Positions 57,454 to 64,000 of a stretch of DNA of 64,000 bases are shown here, one piece after another. This DNA is from an uncultured Lachnospiraceae bacterium (lineage in GTDB: Bacteria; Bacillota; Clostridia; Lachnospirales; Lachnospiraceae). The stretch lies in contig CAJTUC010000011.1 of NCBI GenBank assembly GCA_910579395.1, positions 40,055 through 104,054 on the forward strand, in the 5' to 3' direction. The first letter of the stretch is position 1. Every line of letters starts with the position of its first letter. The translations under genes were made by a program, and so were the position numbers. Under the pieces are notes generated by a model, which worked only from the letters and a program-made list of their open reading frames with translations, ran no database searches and was not told the origin of the DNA.

Positions 57454-59127
57454 ATGGAAGTCGTTTCCAGGAATTTTATAGAGCAGATTATAGAGAAGGA
57501 TTTGGCTGAGGGTGTGTACGATACCGTGCATACGAGATTCCCGCCCGAGCCAAATGGATATCTTCATATTGGCCATGCAAAGAGCATCCTTTTGAATTAT
57601 GGTCTGGCGGAAAAGTATCATGGAAAATTTAATATGCGTTTTGATGATACGAATCCGACGAAAGAAAAAAATGAGTTCGTTGAGTCCATTAAGGCCGATG
57701 TGGAGTGGCTTGGCGCGGACTACGAGAACAGACTGTTCTTTGCATCCAATTATTTTGATGAGATGTACGAATGCGCTGTCAAACTGATCAAAAAGGGTAA
57801 GGCTTATGTGTCCGAACTGACTGCGGAGGAGATGCGGGAATATCGGGGAACGTTGACCGAGCCGGGGAAAGAGGACCCGAACCGCAACAGGAGCATAGAG
57901 GAAAATCTGGTCTTATTTGAAGAGATGAAGAACGGAAAATACGCGGACGGGGAGAAAACGCTCCGTGCCAAGATTGATATGTCATCTCCCAATATCAATA
58001 TGAGAGACCCGATCCTGTACCGCGTGGCACATTTATCCCACCATAACACGGGCGATAAATGGTGTATTTATCCGATGTATGATTTTGCACATCCGATTGA
58101 AGACGCGATAGAAGGTATTACGCATTCTATCTGCACATTGGAATTCGAGGATCACAGACCTCTTTACAACTGGGTTGTAGAAGAGCTGGAGTATCCGCAT
58201 CCCCCCAAACAGATTGAATTTGCCAAAATGTATCTGACAAATGTCGTTACCGGCAAGAGATATATTAAGAAACTGGTGGAAGAGGGCATTGTGGATGGTT
58301 GGGACGACCCCCGGCTGGTATCCATTGCGGCGCTTAGAAGAAGGGGATTTACGCCGGAGTCCATCAGGCTTTTTGTAGATTTATGCGGTGTTTCAAAGGC
58401 CAATTCCTCTGCGGAATATTCCATGCTGGAGTATTGTATCAGGGAGGATTTGAAGCTGAAAAGACCGCGTGTTATGGCGGCGCTCGACCCGATCAAACTT
58501 GTCATCGACAACTATCCGGAAGGGCAGAGCGAGATTCTTACCATTGCGAACAATCTGGAAAACGAGAGTCTCGGCACGAGAGAGGTTCCTTTTGAGAAAG
58601 AACTTTATATCGACAGAGAGGATTTCATGGAAGAACCGCCGAGAAAATATTTCCGGCTTTTTCCGGGAAATGAAGTCAGACTGATGCACGCTTATTTCGT
58701 TACCTGTACGGGTTTTGAAAAAGATGAAAACGGAAACGTAACAGTTGTTCACTGTACCTACGATCCGGCATCCAAGGGCGGCAACAGCCCGGACGGGCGG
58801 AAGGTGAAAGGAACGATTCACTGGGTGCCTGCATCTTCTTCCGTTAAAGCACAGGTAAGATTATACGAAAATATTGTAGATGAGGAAAAAGGGGTATATA
58901 ATGAAGACGGAAGCCTGAATTTGAATCCCAACTCCCTGACTGTATTGAAGGACTGCCGGTTGGAACCTTCTGTCAGCGATGCGAAGGCTTATGACAGTTT
59001 CCAGTTCGTAAGACAGGGCTTCTTCTGTGTGGACTGCAGGGACTCCAAACCAGGAGAACTCGTGTTCAACCGAATCGTATCACTGAAAAGTTCCTTTGTT
59101 TTACCGAAAGATCAGAAGAAGGAATAA
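57454..59127 (+). CDS. glnS: Glutaminyl-tRNA synthetase
   Basis: 557 residues, class I synthetase of the GlnRS type. HIGH motif PPEPNGYLHIGHAKSILLNY (about residue 31), FDDTNPTKE, SDYFD-type region SNYFDEMYECAVKLIKKGKAY, THSICTLEFEDHRPLYNW and GWDDPRL. The second class I signature, MSKRK in E. coli GlnRS, reads VTGKRYIKKL here. The C-terminal anticodon-binding beta barrels follow (RLFPGNEVRLMHAYFVTCTG). It charges tRNA-Gln directly, so the organism need not rely only on GatCAB for Gln-tRNA. GGAGGAGG precedes ATG 57454. Confidence 0.94.
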   Translation: MEVVSRNFIEQIIEKDLAEGVYDTVHTRFPPEPNGYLHIGHAKSILLNYGLAEKYHGKFNMRFDDTNPTKEKNEFVESIKADVEWLGADYENRLFFASNYFDEMYECAVKLIKKGKAYVSELTAEEMREYRGTLTEPGKEDPNRNRSIEENLVLFEEMKNGKYADGEKTLRAKIDMSSPNINMRDPILYRVAHLSHHNTGDKWCIYPMYDFAHPIEDAIEGITHSICTLEFEDHRPLYNWVVEELEYPHPPKQIEFAKMYLTNVVTGKRYIKKLVEEGIVDGWDDPRLVSIAALRRRGFTPESIRLFVDLCGVSKANSSAEYSMLEYCIREDLKLKRPRVMAALDPIKLVIDNYPEGQSEILTIANNLENESLGTREVPFEKELYIDREDFMEEPPRKYFRLFPGNEVRLMHAYFVTCTGFEKDENGNVTVVHCTYDPASKGGNSPDGRKVKGTIHWVPASSSVKAQVRLYENIVDEEKGVYNEDGSLNLNPNSLTVLKDCRLEPSVSDAKAYDSFQFVRQGFFCVDCRDSKPGELVFNRIVSLKSSFVLPKDQKKE

Positions 59128-59209
59128 AAACTGATGTTGGAAGCGCAAAATTAAGGGATTACAATATATTATAACTATATCATTAAAAAAGAATGGGGAG
59201 GAAATATCA

Positions 59210-60085
59210 ATGTCAGATTTATTGTCAGGATTGGAACAGTTTGGTCTGGGCAATCTGAAGAACATGAACCTATATGACGAGCCTGTCAAAAAGACAGATG
59301 AAAACGGGGGAAAAGCAGCAACAGCGGCGGCGGCACCAGTGATGCAGGAACAGGATTATCTGTTCGATAAGGCTTATAGCTGTCCGATCTGTGATAAGGA
59401 ATTTAAGGCCAGAACCGTCAGAGTCGGCAAGGTAAAGCTGGCGGGTACGGATCTTGACCTGCGGCCGAAATATGACCAGGTGGATTTATTAAAGTATGAT
59501 ATTATCATGTGTCCACACTGCGGTTATGCGGCACTCAGCAGATTTTTCAAATTTGTGACTTCTTTACAGTCAAAAAATATCAAAGCAACGATATCCGCTT
59601 CCTTTAAACCGCAGACGGAAGTGAAAGAGACTTACAGCTATGAGGATGCGTTGGAACGCTATAAGCTGACGCTGGCGAATGCAATCGTAAAGCAGGCGAA
59701 GCCGAGTGAGAAAGCTTATATCTGTTTGAAGACGGCATGGCTTCTGCGCGGCAAAGGCGAGCATATGGACACAGCTGCGGCGGATTATGCGGAGCAGAAG
59801 AAAAAGCTGGATGATGAGGAGAACGAGTACTTACATAATGCACTGGAAGGTTTTCTTGCCGCAAGACAAACGGAGAATTTCCCGATGTGCGGTATGGATG
59901 AGCCGACTGTGGATTATCTGATCGCTGTACTTTCCATGCGGTTCGAACAGTATGATGTAGCGACCAGACTGGTGTCCGGTATCCTGACCAATCCGTCTGC
60001 CAATCCCCGTATGAAGGATAAGGCGAGAATGGTCAAAGAAATGTTAGTGAAGAAAATCAAGGAAAAGAATGCTGCCAAGAAATAA
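59210..60085 (+). CDS. DUF2225-family zinc-binding protein
   Basis: 291 residues. N-terminal region is Ala-rich (KAATAAAAP), followed by two Cys pairs CPICDKEF (about residue 58) and CPHCGYAALSRFF (about residue 102), the zinc-ribbon pattern of DUF2225. The rest is helical and TPR-like (YEDALERYKLTLANAIVKQA, LKTAWLLRGKGEHMD, LIAVLSMRFEQYDVATRLVS). The family is common in Firmicutes and has no firm function. GGGGAGGA precedes ATG 59210. It lies 82 bp after glnS and 21 bp before the MocR-type gene. Confidence 0.85.
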   Translation: MSDLLSGLEQFGLGNLKNMNLYDEPVKKTDENGGKAATAAAAPVMQEQDYLFDKAYSCPICDKEFKARTVRVGKVKLAGTDLDLRPKYDQVDLLKYDIIMCPHCGYAALSRFFKFVTSLQSKNIKATISASFKPQTEVKETYSYEDALERYKLTLANAIVKQAKPSEKAYICLKTAWLLRGKGEHMDTAAADYAEQKKKLDDEENEYLHNALEGFLAARQTENFPMCGMDEPTVDYLIAVLSMRFEQYDVATRLVSGILTNPSANPRMKDKARMVKEMLVKKIKEKNAAKK

Positions 60086-60106
60086 GGCAGAGCAATACCG
60101 TGTCAA

Positions 60107-61555
60107 ATGAAAGAGCTGCCTGTTCAAGTACAATTGAATCCATTGGATAAAAGATGCTTATATGAGCAGATTTATGAGTTCATCCGGGAAGAAATCAGGT
60201 CGGGAAATCTGCTGACGGGGGAGAAACTCCCGTCATCCAGGTATCTTGCAGAGTCTTTGCAGGTTTCGCGGACAACGGTGGATATGGCGTATGGACAACT
60301 GGTCTCTGAAGGATATTTGGAAGCCAGGCCACATCGTGGATATTTTGTCTGTGAAATGGAAGAATTGTACGATATTCCGATAGATTCAGAACGATTTCCG
60401 GAATGGAAAATGAGTGAGAGCGGAGGCCGTTTTCAGGAAGGCATCGGGAAGCATTATGGGAATTACCGCTATGATTTTTCCCCGAATGCTATTGATATGT
60501 CGCTTTTTCCATATGCGACATGGAAGAAAATAACAAAAAATATTCTGGTGGATGCAAGGAGCAGTATGTTTGCGTTGGGAGAGCCGCAGGGCGATTGGGA
60601 ACTGCGTGTGACGATCAGTCGTTATCTACACGCTTCCAGGGGCGTAAATTGTGAGCCGGAGCAGATTATTATCGGAGCAGGGAATGATTACCTGCTTCTT
60701 TTGCTTGAAAAAATACTGGGGCGGCATATTCCGGTCGCGATGGAAAACCCGACCTATAAGAGAGCATGCCGGGTTTTTCAGTCCTTTGCTTATCCGGTGT
60801 CTTTTGTGCCGATGGATGAGGGCGGTATGCGGCTCGATGCGCTTAAAGGAAGCGGCGCACAGCTCGCATATGTGATGCCGGCACATCAGTATCCGACCGG
60901 GATTGTCATGCCAATCGGGCGGCGGATGGAATTGCTGCGGTGGGCATCGGAAAAAGAGGAGCGCTATCTCATCGAAGATGATTATGACAGTGAATTCCGC
61001 TACCGGAGTAAACCGATTCCGGCCCTCAAAGCATCGGATAAAAATGATAAAGTCATCTATATCGGTACTTTTTCCAAAGCGATCGCGCCGGCAATCCGTA
61101 TCAGCTATATGGTGCTTCCGGTAAAACTCCTTACAGAATACAGAGAAAAATGCGGTTTTTATTCTTCGACAGTTTCGAGAATCGACCAGACGATTCTGAA
61201 CGAGTTCATTCAGAACGGTTACTTTGAAAGATACCTGAATAAAATGCGCAAATATTATAAGCTCAAGCACGATCTGATGTTAAATGAATTGAAAGCATTT
61301 GAGCGTGATTTTGTGATTTCCGGAGAAAATGCCGGACTGCATATGCTGTTGACAGATAAGAAGGAAAGGACGGAAGAAGAGCTTCGAACATGCGCCGAAG
61401 ATGCAGGAATCAAAGTCTATCCGATGGCGGAATTTTACATGGAAACGCCGCTCCGGGCAAAGCGGAAGGCGGCGGTTATTCTCGGTTATGGTGCGTTATC
61501 GCAGGAGGATATCGTAGATGGGCTGCATGCGTTGAGGGCGGCTTATCATATATGA
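60107..61555 (+). CDS. MocR-type GntR/aminotransferase transcriptional regulator
   Basis: 482 residues. N-terminal GntR winged helix (DKRCLYEQIYEFIREEIRSG, then LPSSRYLAESLQVSRTTVDM and YGQLVSEGYLEARPHRGYFV) fused to a fold-type I aminotransferase domain: PAHQYPTGIVMP, LIEDDYDSEFRY and the PLP-lysine in YIGTFSKAIAPAIRISYMV. Members such as PdxR and GabR sense PLP or an amine. No target gene is evident next to it. The ribosome binding site at ATG 60107 is weak, so coupling to the preceding gene (21 bp away) is possible. Confidence 0.9.
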   Translation: MKELPVQVQLNPLDKRCLYEQIYEFIREEIRSGNLLTGEKLPSSRYLAESLQVSRTTVDMAYGQLVSEGYLEARPHRGYFVCEMEELYDIPIDSERFPEWKMSESGGRFQEGIGKHYGNYRYDFSPNAIDMSLFPYATWKKITKNILVDARSSMFALGEPQGDWELRVTISRYLHASRGVNCEPEQIIIGAGNDYLLLLLEKILGRHIPVAMENPTYKRACRVFQSFAYPVSFVPMDEGGMRLDALKGSGAQLAYVMPAHQYPTGIVMPIGRRMELLRWASEKEERYLIEDDYDSEFRYRSKPIPALKASDKNDKVIYIGTFSKAIAPAIRISYMVLPVKLLTEYREKCGFYSSTVSRIDQTILNEFIQNGYFERYLNKMRKYYKLKHDLMLNELKAFERDFVISGENAGLHMLLTDKKERTEEELRTCAEDAGIKVYPMAEFYMETPLRAKRKAAVILGYGALSQEDIVDGLHALRAAYHI

Positions 61556-61621
61556 TATATCATTATGCTGCTGTTTTTTTGTGCCTGTTCCACAGCCTGT
61601 AGGGAAGAGTCTGTCTGCCGC

Positions 61622-62230
61622 CTAATGATAGGCGAGTTTCTTCAACATCATTAAGTAACTGACCGTTTCTTCATAGAGCATCTCCGGATGGAACGAAGCA
61701 TCCTGAAAATGTTCCGTCATCAGACCTTTGATGGTGTATTCCAGCATGGCATCCAGTTTGTTTAGGTCGATATTTTCTGCAAAAAGACTGGTATCTGCGC
61801 GCTCCATGATTTCCGCATAGACACCCGCCAGAACATCGCGCTGTTCTTCGATGGCTAACAACGCTTCTTTTACATTTTCACTTCTGGAACGGTCCAGAAA
61901 CTGCTGCATATAGGGATAGTTTTTCAATACCTGCATCTTCGCAAATTCAATCTGTTTGCGAAGTTCAAAATAGTCAGCCTTTCGATTATCATCGATGACC
62001 CCTCTGGTCAATTCGAGTTTCATAAATCTGACACTGTAATCATATAAAAAAGTATATAAACCGAGTTTGCTCCCGAAATAGTGAAACAGCAGGCCTTTGC
62101 TGATACCGGCTTCTTTGACAATGTCGTCAGTACTGGCGTGCTTATAGCCGTTCATGGCAAAAAGCTTCAAGGAGGCATTGATCATCCTGTCCTGCTTTTC
62201 TTTGTTCAAATCAAAAAATTTTTCGTTCAT
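61622..62230 (-). CDS. TetR-family transcriptional regulator
   Basis: 202 residues. HTH: KQDRMINASLKLFAMNGYKH, then ASTDDIVKEAGISKGLLFHY and FGSKLGLYTFLYDY, the TetR signature. The C-terminal ligand domain is helical. ATG 62230 has AAAGGA 8 bases upstream; the alternative ATG 62236 has only 2. It is convergent with the MocR gene and divergent from the small acidic protein gene. Four TGACA(T/G) hexamers (62266, 62278, 62305, 62326) lie upstream and may include its operator. Confidence 0.88.
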   Translation of the reverse strand: MNEKFFDLNKEKQDRMINASLKLFAMNGYKHASTDDIVKEAGISKGLLFHYFGSKLGLYTFLYDYSVRFMKLELTRGVIDDNRKADYFELRKQIEFAKMQVLKNYPYMQQFLDRSRSENVKEALLAIEEQRDVLAGVYAEIMERADTSLFAENIDLNKLDAMLEYTIKGLMTEHFQDASFHPEMLYEETVSYLMMLKKLAYH

Positions 62231-62265
62231 TAACATAATCCTTTCGGTACAAAATCGCTATGGTC

Positions 62266-62331
62266 TGACATTTCGGATGACATATCTCCATTGGATGTGA
62301 AAAGTGACATAAACCGACTTTAAAATGACAG
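62266..62331. promoter_or_regulatory. Cluster of TGACAT hexamers upstream of tetR-type gene
   Basis: TGACAT at 62266, 62278 and 62305 and TGACAG at 62326. Possible operator region for the divergent genes. In the remaining 62332-62588 gap I see only AT-rich sequence and no clear second promoter. Confidence 0.3.
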
Positions 62332-62588
62332 ATATTGACTTTACGGGTCGAATCTTAATATAACATAAATAAAAAACAGATTCAACGATTTAAAAAAACT
62401 AGTTCTGATTTTTTTATAAGCCACAAGATATTGTGCCAATGCGATGCCGGTCATTTTCTGATACTGGAATAAAAAAAGAATCTTTTTTGGAGAAAAATTT
62501 TTATAGATATTTTATACATATTCCCTTTTCATTTTCACAAAATAGTATTAATATATTGTTAAAAGGAACGGTGAAAGGAGACTTCCAC

Positions 62589-62975
62589 ATGGCGAAAAAA
62601 TTTGGTAAATTTCTCATGACAACGGCAGCTTTGGGAGCGCTTGCCGCAAGCGCATACTATTTCTTCTGGAAAAAAGATGCGGAAACAGATGACGATTTTG
62701 ATGCAGAGGATGATTTCGACGAGTTCGATGACGATTTGGACGAAGAAGATTCTTCAAAAGCAGAAGCGGATCGGAAATATGTTGATCTTGACCTGACAAA
62801 AGCGGCAGAAAATGTGACAGAGAAGGCTGAGGAAACGGCAGAGGCATTTAAAGAGGGACTGAATGCTGCGAAAGCAGAGGCGACAGACAAAATTGTCGGT
62901 GCAGCAGAGCAGGCCGGGAAAGCAGCCGGTGAGGCAGCCGCGAAAGTTGAAGAATTTTTTGATGATGAAAAGTAG
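62589..62975 (+). CDS. Small acidic membrane-anchored helical protein
   Basis: 128 residues. A basic start and one membrane helix (MAKKFGKFLMTTAALGALAA then SAYYFFWKK) lead into an Asp/Glu tract (about residues 31-58) and an Ala/Lys/Glu amphipathic repeat (ENVTEKAEETAEAFKEGLNA, KAEATDKIVGAAEQAGKAAG) with 11-residue-like periodicity, like LEA/apolipoprotein helices. I know similar Lachnospiraceae proteins but no function. GAAAGGAG precedes ATG 62589; the longer in-frame start at 62433 is unlikely. A bidirectional terminator follows. Confidence 0.7.
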   Translation: MAKKFGKFLMTTAALGALAASAYYFFWKKDAETDDDFDAEDDFDEFDDDLDEEDSSKAEADRKYVDLDLTKAAENVTEKAEETAEAFKEGLNAAKAEATDKIVGAAEQAGKAAGEAAAKVEEFFDDEK

Positions 62976-63006
62976 GTAGTTTTGTTTTAATGCCCTAATG
63001 AAATAG

Positions 63007-63034
63007 AAGCGCAAGCTTTTGACTGCTTGCGCTT
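63007..63034. terminator. Bidirectional terminator
   Basis: AAGCGCAAGC (63007-63016) / GCTTGCGCTT (63025-63034), 10 bp, A-rich on the left and T-rich on the right, between convergent genes. Confidence 0.75.
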
Positions 63035-63039
63035 ATTTG

Positions 63040-63801
63040 CTATTTATTCATTTTGTAGGGGGCGTCTGCCGGATAGCCTCCTTTCAACTTCTGCATACCG
63101 CGCTGAATGGCGTCTTTGGAATTTTTCCAGTCGGCATCTTTGTTGCGGTAGTCAAATTTTTCCACCAGCCAGGCAACATCCTCAGAAAGTCTTTCCATAT
63201 TGGACTCCATCAGTGCAAAACACATTTCAAAAAATGCGGCCTTTTCTTTATCGTTCAGGCGGCTTTCCGCGGCTTCGCACAGATCGCCGAAGTGGTGCAG
63301 GCAGAAGCCTTTGCTGTTCTTTACCTTTTCCCGGAATTCTTCGTCTTTTTTATACATGACAAAAAAAGTATCCATATAGCGTTCATAAGTATCGCGGAAG
63401 CGGTTGCATATGTAGCAGGAATTTTCTTTTTCTGCGACCCAGAGACCGATGGGATTGGTGCGTTCGGTCTGTTTTTTCAGCTTGTCTTTGAAAGAAGTTT
63501 TGCCCGGTTTATAATTTTTGAACTGGGCCTTCATTTCGCGGTTCATCTGAATATAATGCGTTTTCAGAATCCAGGCGTTCCCGAGCGTGTTGCCATAATC
63601 GAACATTTTCTTGAAATGCGCCCTGCAAAAGCCGGCTTTATCGGTAGCTTCGCGGACATCGCTTTCCATATAGGAAGAGCCGGAACCGAGCGTAAAGTCC
63701 AGTAAATCCTGTTCGACATTCCTTTCGATATAGCAGAAAGGGCATTCGTCGCCCGCGTTCATGGCGTCATTCAGTGGAATTGTGTATAGTTTTTCTTTCA
63801 T
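63040..63801 (-). CDS. DUF6062-family cysteine-motif protein
   Basis: 253 residues. Repeated C-x2-C/H patterns: DECPFCYIERNVEQD (residue ~18), AGFCRAHFKKMFDYG, SCYICNRFRDTYERYMDTFF and GFCLHHFGDLCEAAE, that is two copies of C-x2-C followed by C-x2-H, suggesting two metal sites. It is an internal duplication of the DUF6062 type; function unknown. ATG 63801 fits the protein family (MKEKLYTIPLNDAMN); an in-frame ATG at 63813 (MVIVMKEK) belongs to the repeated start module also seen before addA and the ABC gene. The frame stays open through the repeat to 63951, which is not taken as coding. Confidence 0.8.
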   Translation of the reverse strand: MKEKLYTIPLNDAMNAGDECPFCYIERNVEQDLLDFTLGSGSSYMESDVREATDKAGFCRAHFKKMFDYGNTLGNAWILKTHYIQMNREMKAQFKNYKPGKTSFKDKLKKQTERTNPIGLWVAEKENSCYICNRFRDTYERYMDTFFVMYKKDEEFREKVKNSKGFCLHHFGDLCEAAESRLNDKEKAAFFEMCFALMESNMERLSEDVAWLVEKFDYRNKDADWKNSKDAIQRGMQKLKGGYPADAPYKMNK

Positions 63802-64000
63802 AACAATAACCATGCCTTTCTCTCGACCTGCGAACTTTGTGCCTTTCACTTGACCGGTGCGAGTTTTAGAACTTCTCTTCACACTAACCTCCATGATTCC
63901 GCTTTGCGGAATCTCAAATCTGGATGAAGAAGATTTGCTTTGCAAATCCATAGAAGTTCTTGGCGAAACAGCCTATGCTGTGAGCCTTAGAACTTCTCTT
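63799..64000 (-). repeat. Structured intergenic repeat and start module, runs off the window
   Basis: Read on the minus strand: AGAAGTTCT...AGAACTTCT arm with AGCATAGGCTGT, GATTTGC-AAA-GCAAATC, GATTCCGC-AAA-GCGGAATC then ATCATGGAGGTTAGTGTG, a second AGAAGTTCT, and finally CAAAGTTCGCAGGT and AAAGGCATGG before the DUF6062 start. It combines modules of copies 1, 3 and 4. The outer 5' part lies beyond base 64000. Confidence 0.7.

Noticed and set aside
63019..63705. 228-codon plus-strand frame opposite the DUF6062 gene
   Set aside because: The minus-strand protein has repeated cysteine motifs and a family match; the plus frame is its shadow.

Overview
The window looks like a chromosomal segment of a gut-type Lachnospiraceae (Clostridia). 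The evidence is moderate GC, strong AAGGAGG-type ribosome binding sites on nearly every gene, AddAB in place of RecBCD, a LytTR regulator beside GHKL kinase and ABC genes, many MATE exporters, glycoside-hydrolase clusters with a GPH-type sugar permease, and clostridial families such as DUF2225 and DUF6062. I see no tRNA, rRNA, CRISPR array, transposase or phage module.

Layout. 1-11.8 kb is one plus-strand glycan-use operon: AraC-type regulator (5' end outside the window), GH43, GH2, GPH permease, GH3 and GH78. Such enzymes would trim arabinose, galactose, glucose or xylose, and rhamnose from plant side chains. The GH2 ribosome binding site lies in the 3' arm of a near-continuous 23-bp hairpin. 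At 11.8-12.5 kb, convergent with the operon, is a type III toxin-antitoxin locus of CptIN type. It has a consensus promoter, two 45-nt antitoxin RNA repeats with H-type pseudoknot pairing, a leaky terminator and the toxin gene. 12.5-13.9 kb holds a flavoprotein gene and two N-terminally shortened, head-to-head genes that look like a deletion scar. 14-23.4 kb is a LytTR response regulator, two unrecognised genes, a histidine kinase without its membrane part, and two ABC exporter half-genes behind a promoter with a 21-bp-spaced LytTR-like direct repeat.

23.9-34.4 kb is mostly alpha-glucan metabolism and housekeeping: an autoregulated LacI-type repressor, glycogen phosphorylase, HIT protein, Rpn-type PD-(D/E)XK protein, cysteine synthase, GH13 alpha-glucosidase and a beta-helix protein. 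34.5-46 kb is an Fpg-like protein, an orphan FakA-type domain, MATE, EamA, a small protein, and AddB/AddA. 46.4-53 kb is MarR-MATE with two operators, a DHH phosphoesterase, an ECF sigma/anti-sigma pair and a third MATE. 53-64 kb is an HscC-like Hsp70 with a J-like membrane protein, a second DHH protein, GlnRS, DUF2225, a MocR-type regulator, TetR, a small acidic membrane protein and DUF6062.

Two repeat families stand out. The first is a set of about 110-200 bp structured intergenic repeats (near 19.1, 35.3, 35.7, 37.7, 52.9 and 63.8-64 kb). They fold as an outer stem with two or more arms, and the stems differ between copies by compensatory changes; some copies supply the last codons and stop of the upstream gene. 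A linked module supplies the start region of downstream genes (ABC, addA, DUF6062). The second is a pair of about 210-bp palindromic MITE-like elements (31.96 and 38.19 kb) with matching termini and flanking direct repeats. Each ends 33-34 bp upstream of a start codon, in the same orientation relative to the gene. All functional names here come from reading motifs; no database search was run.
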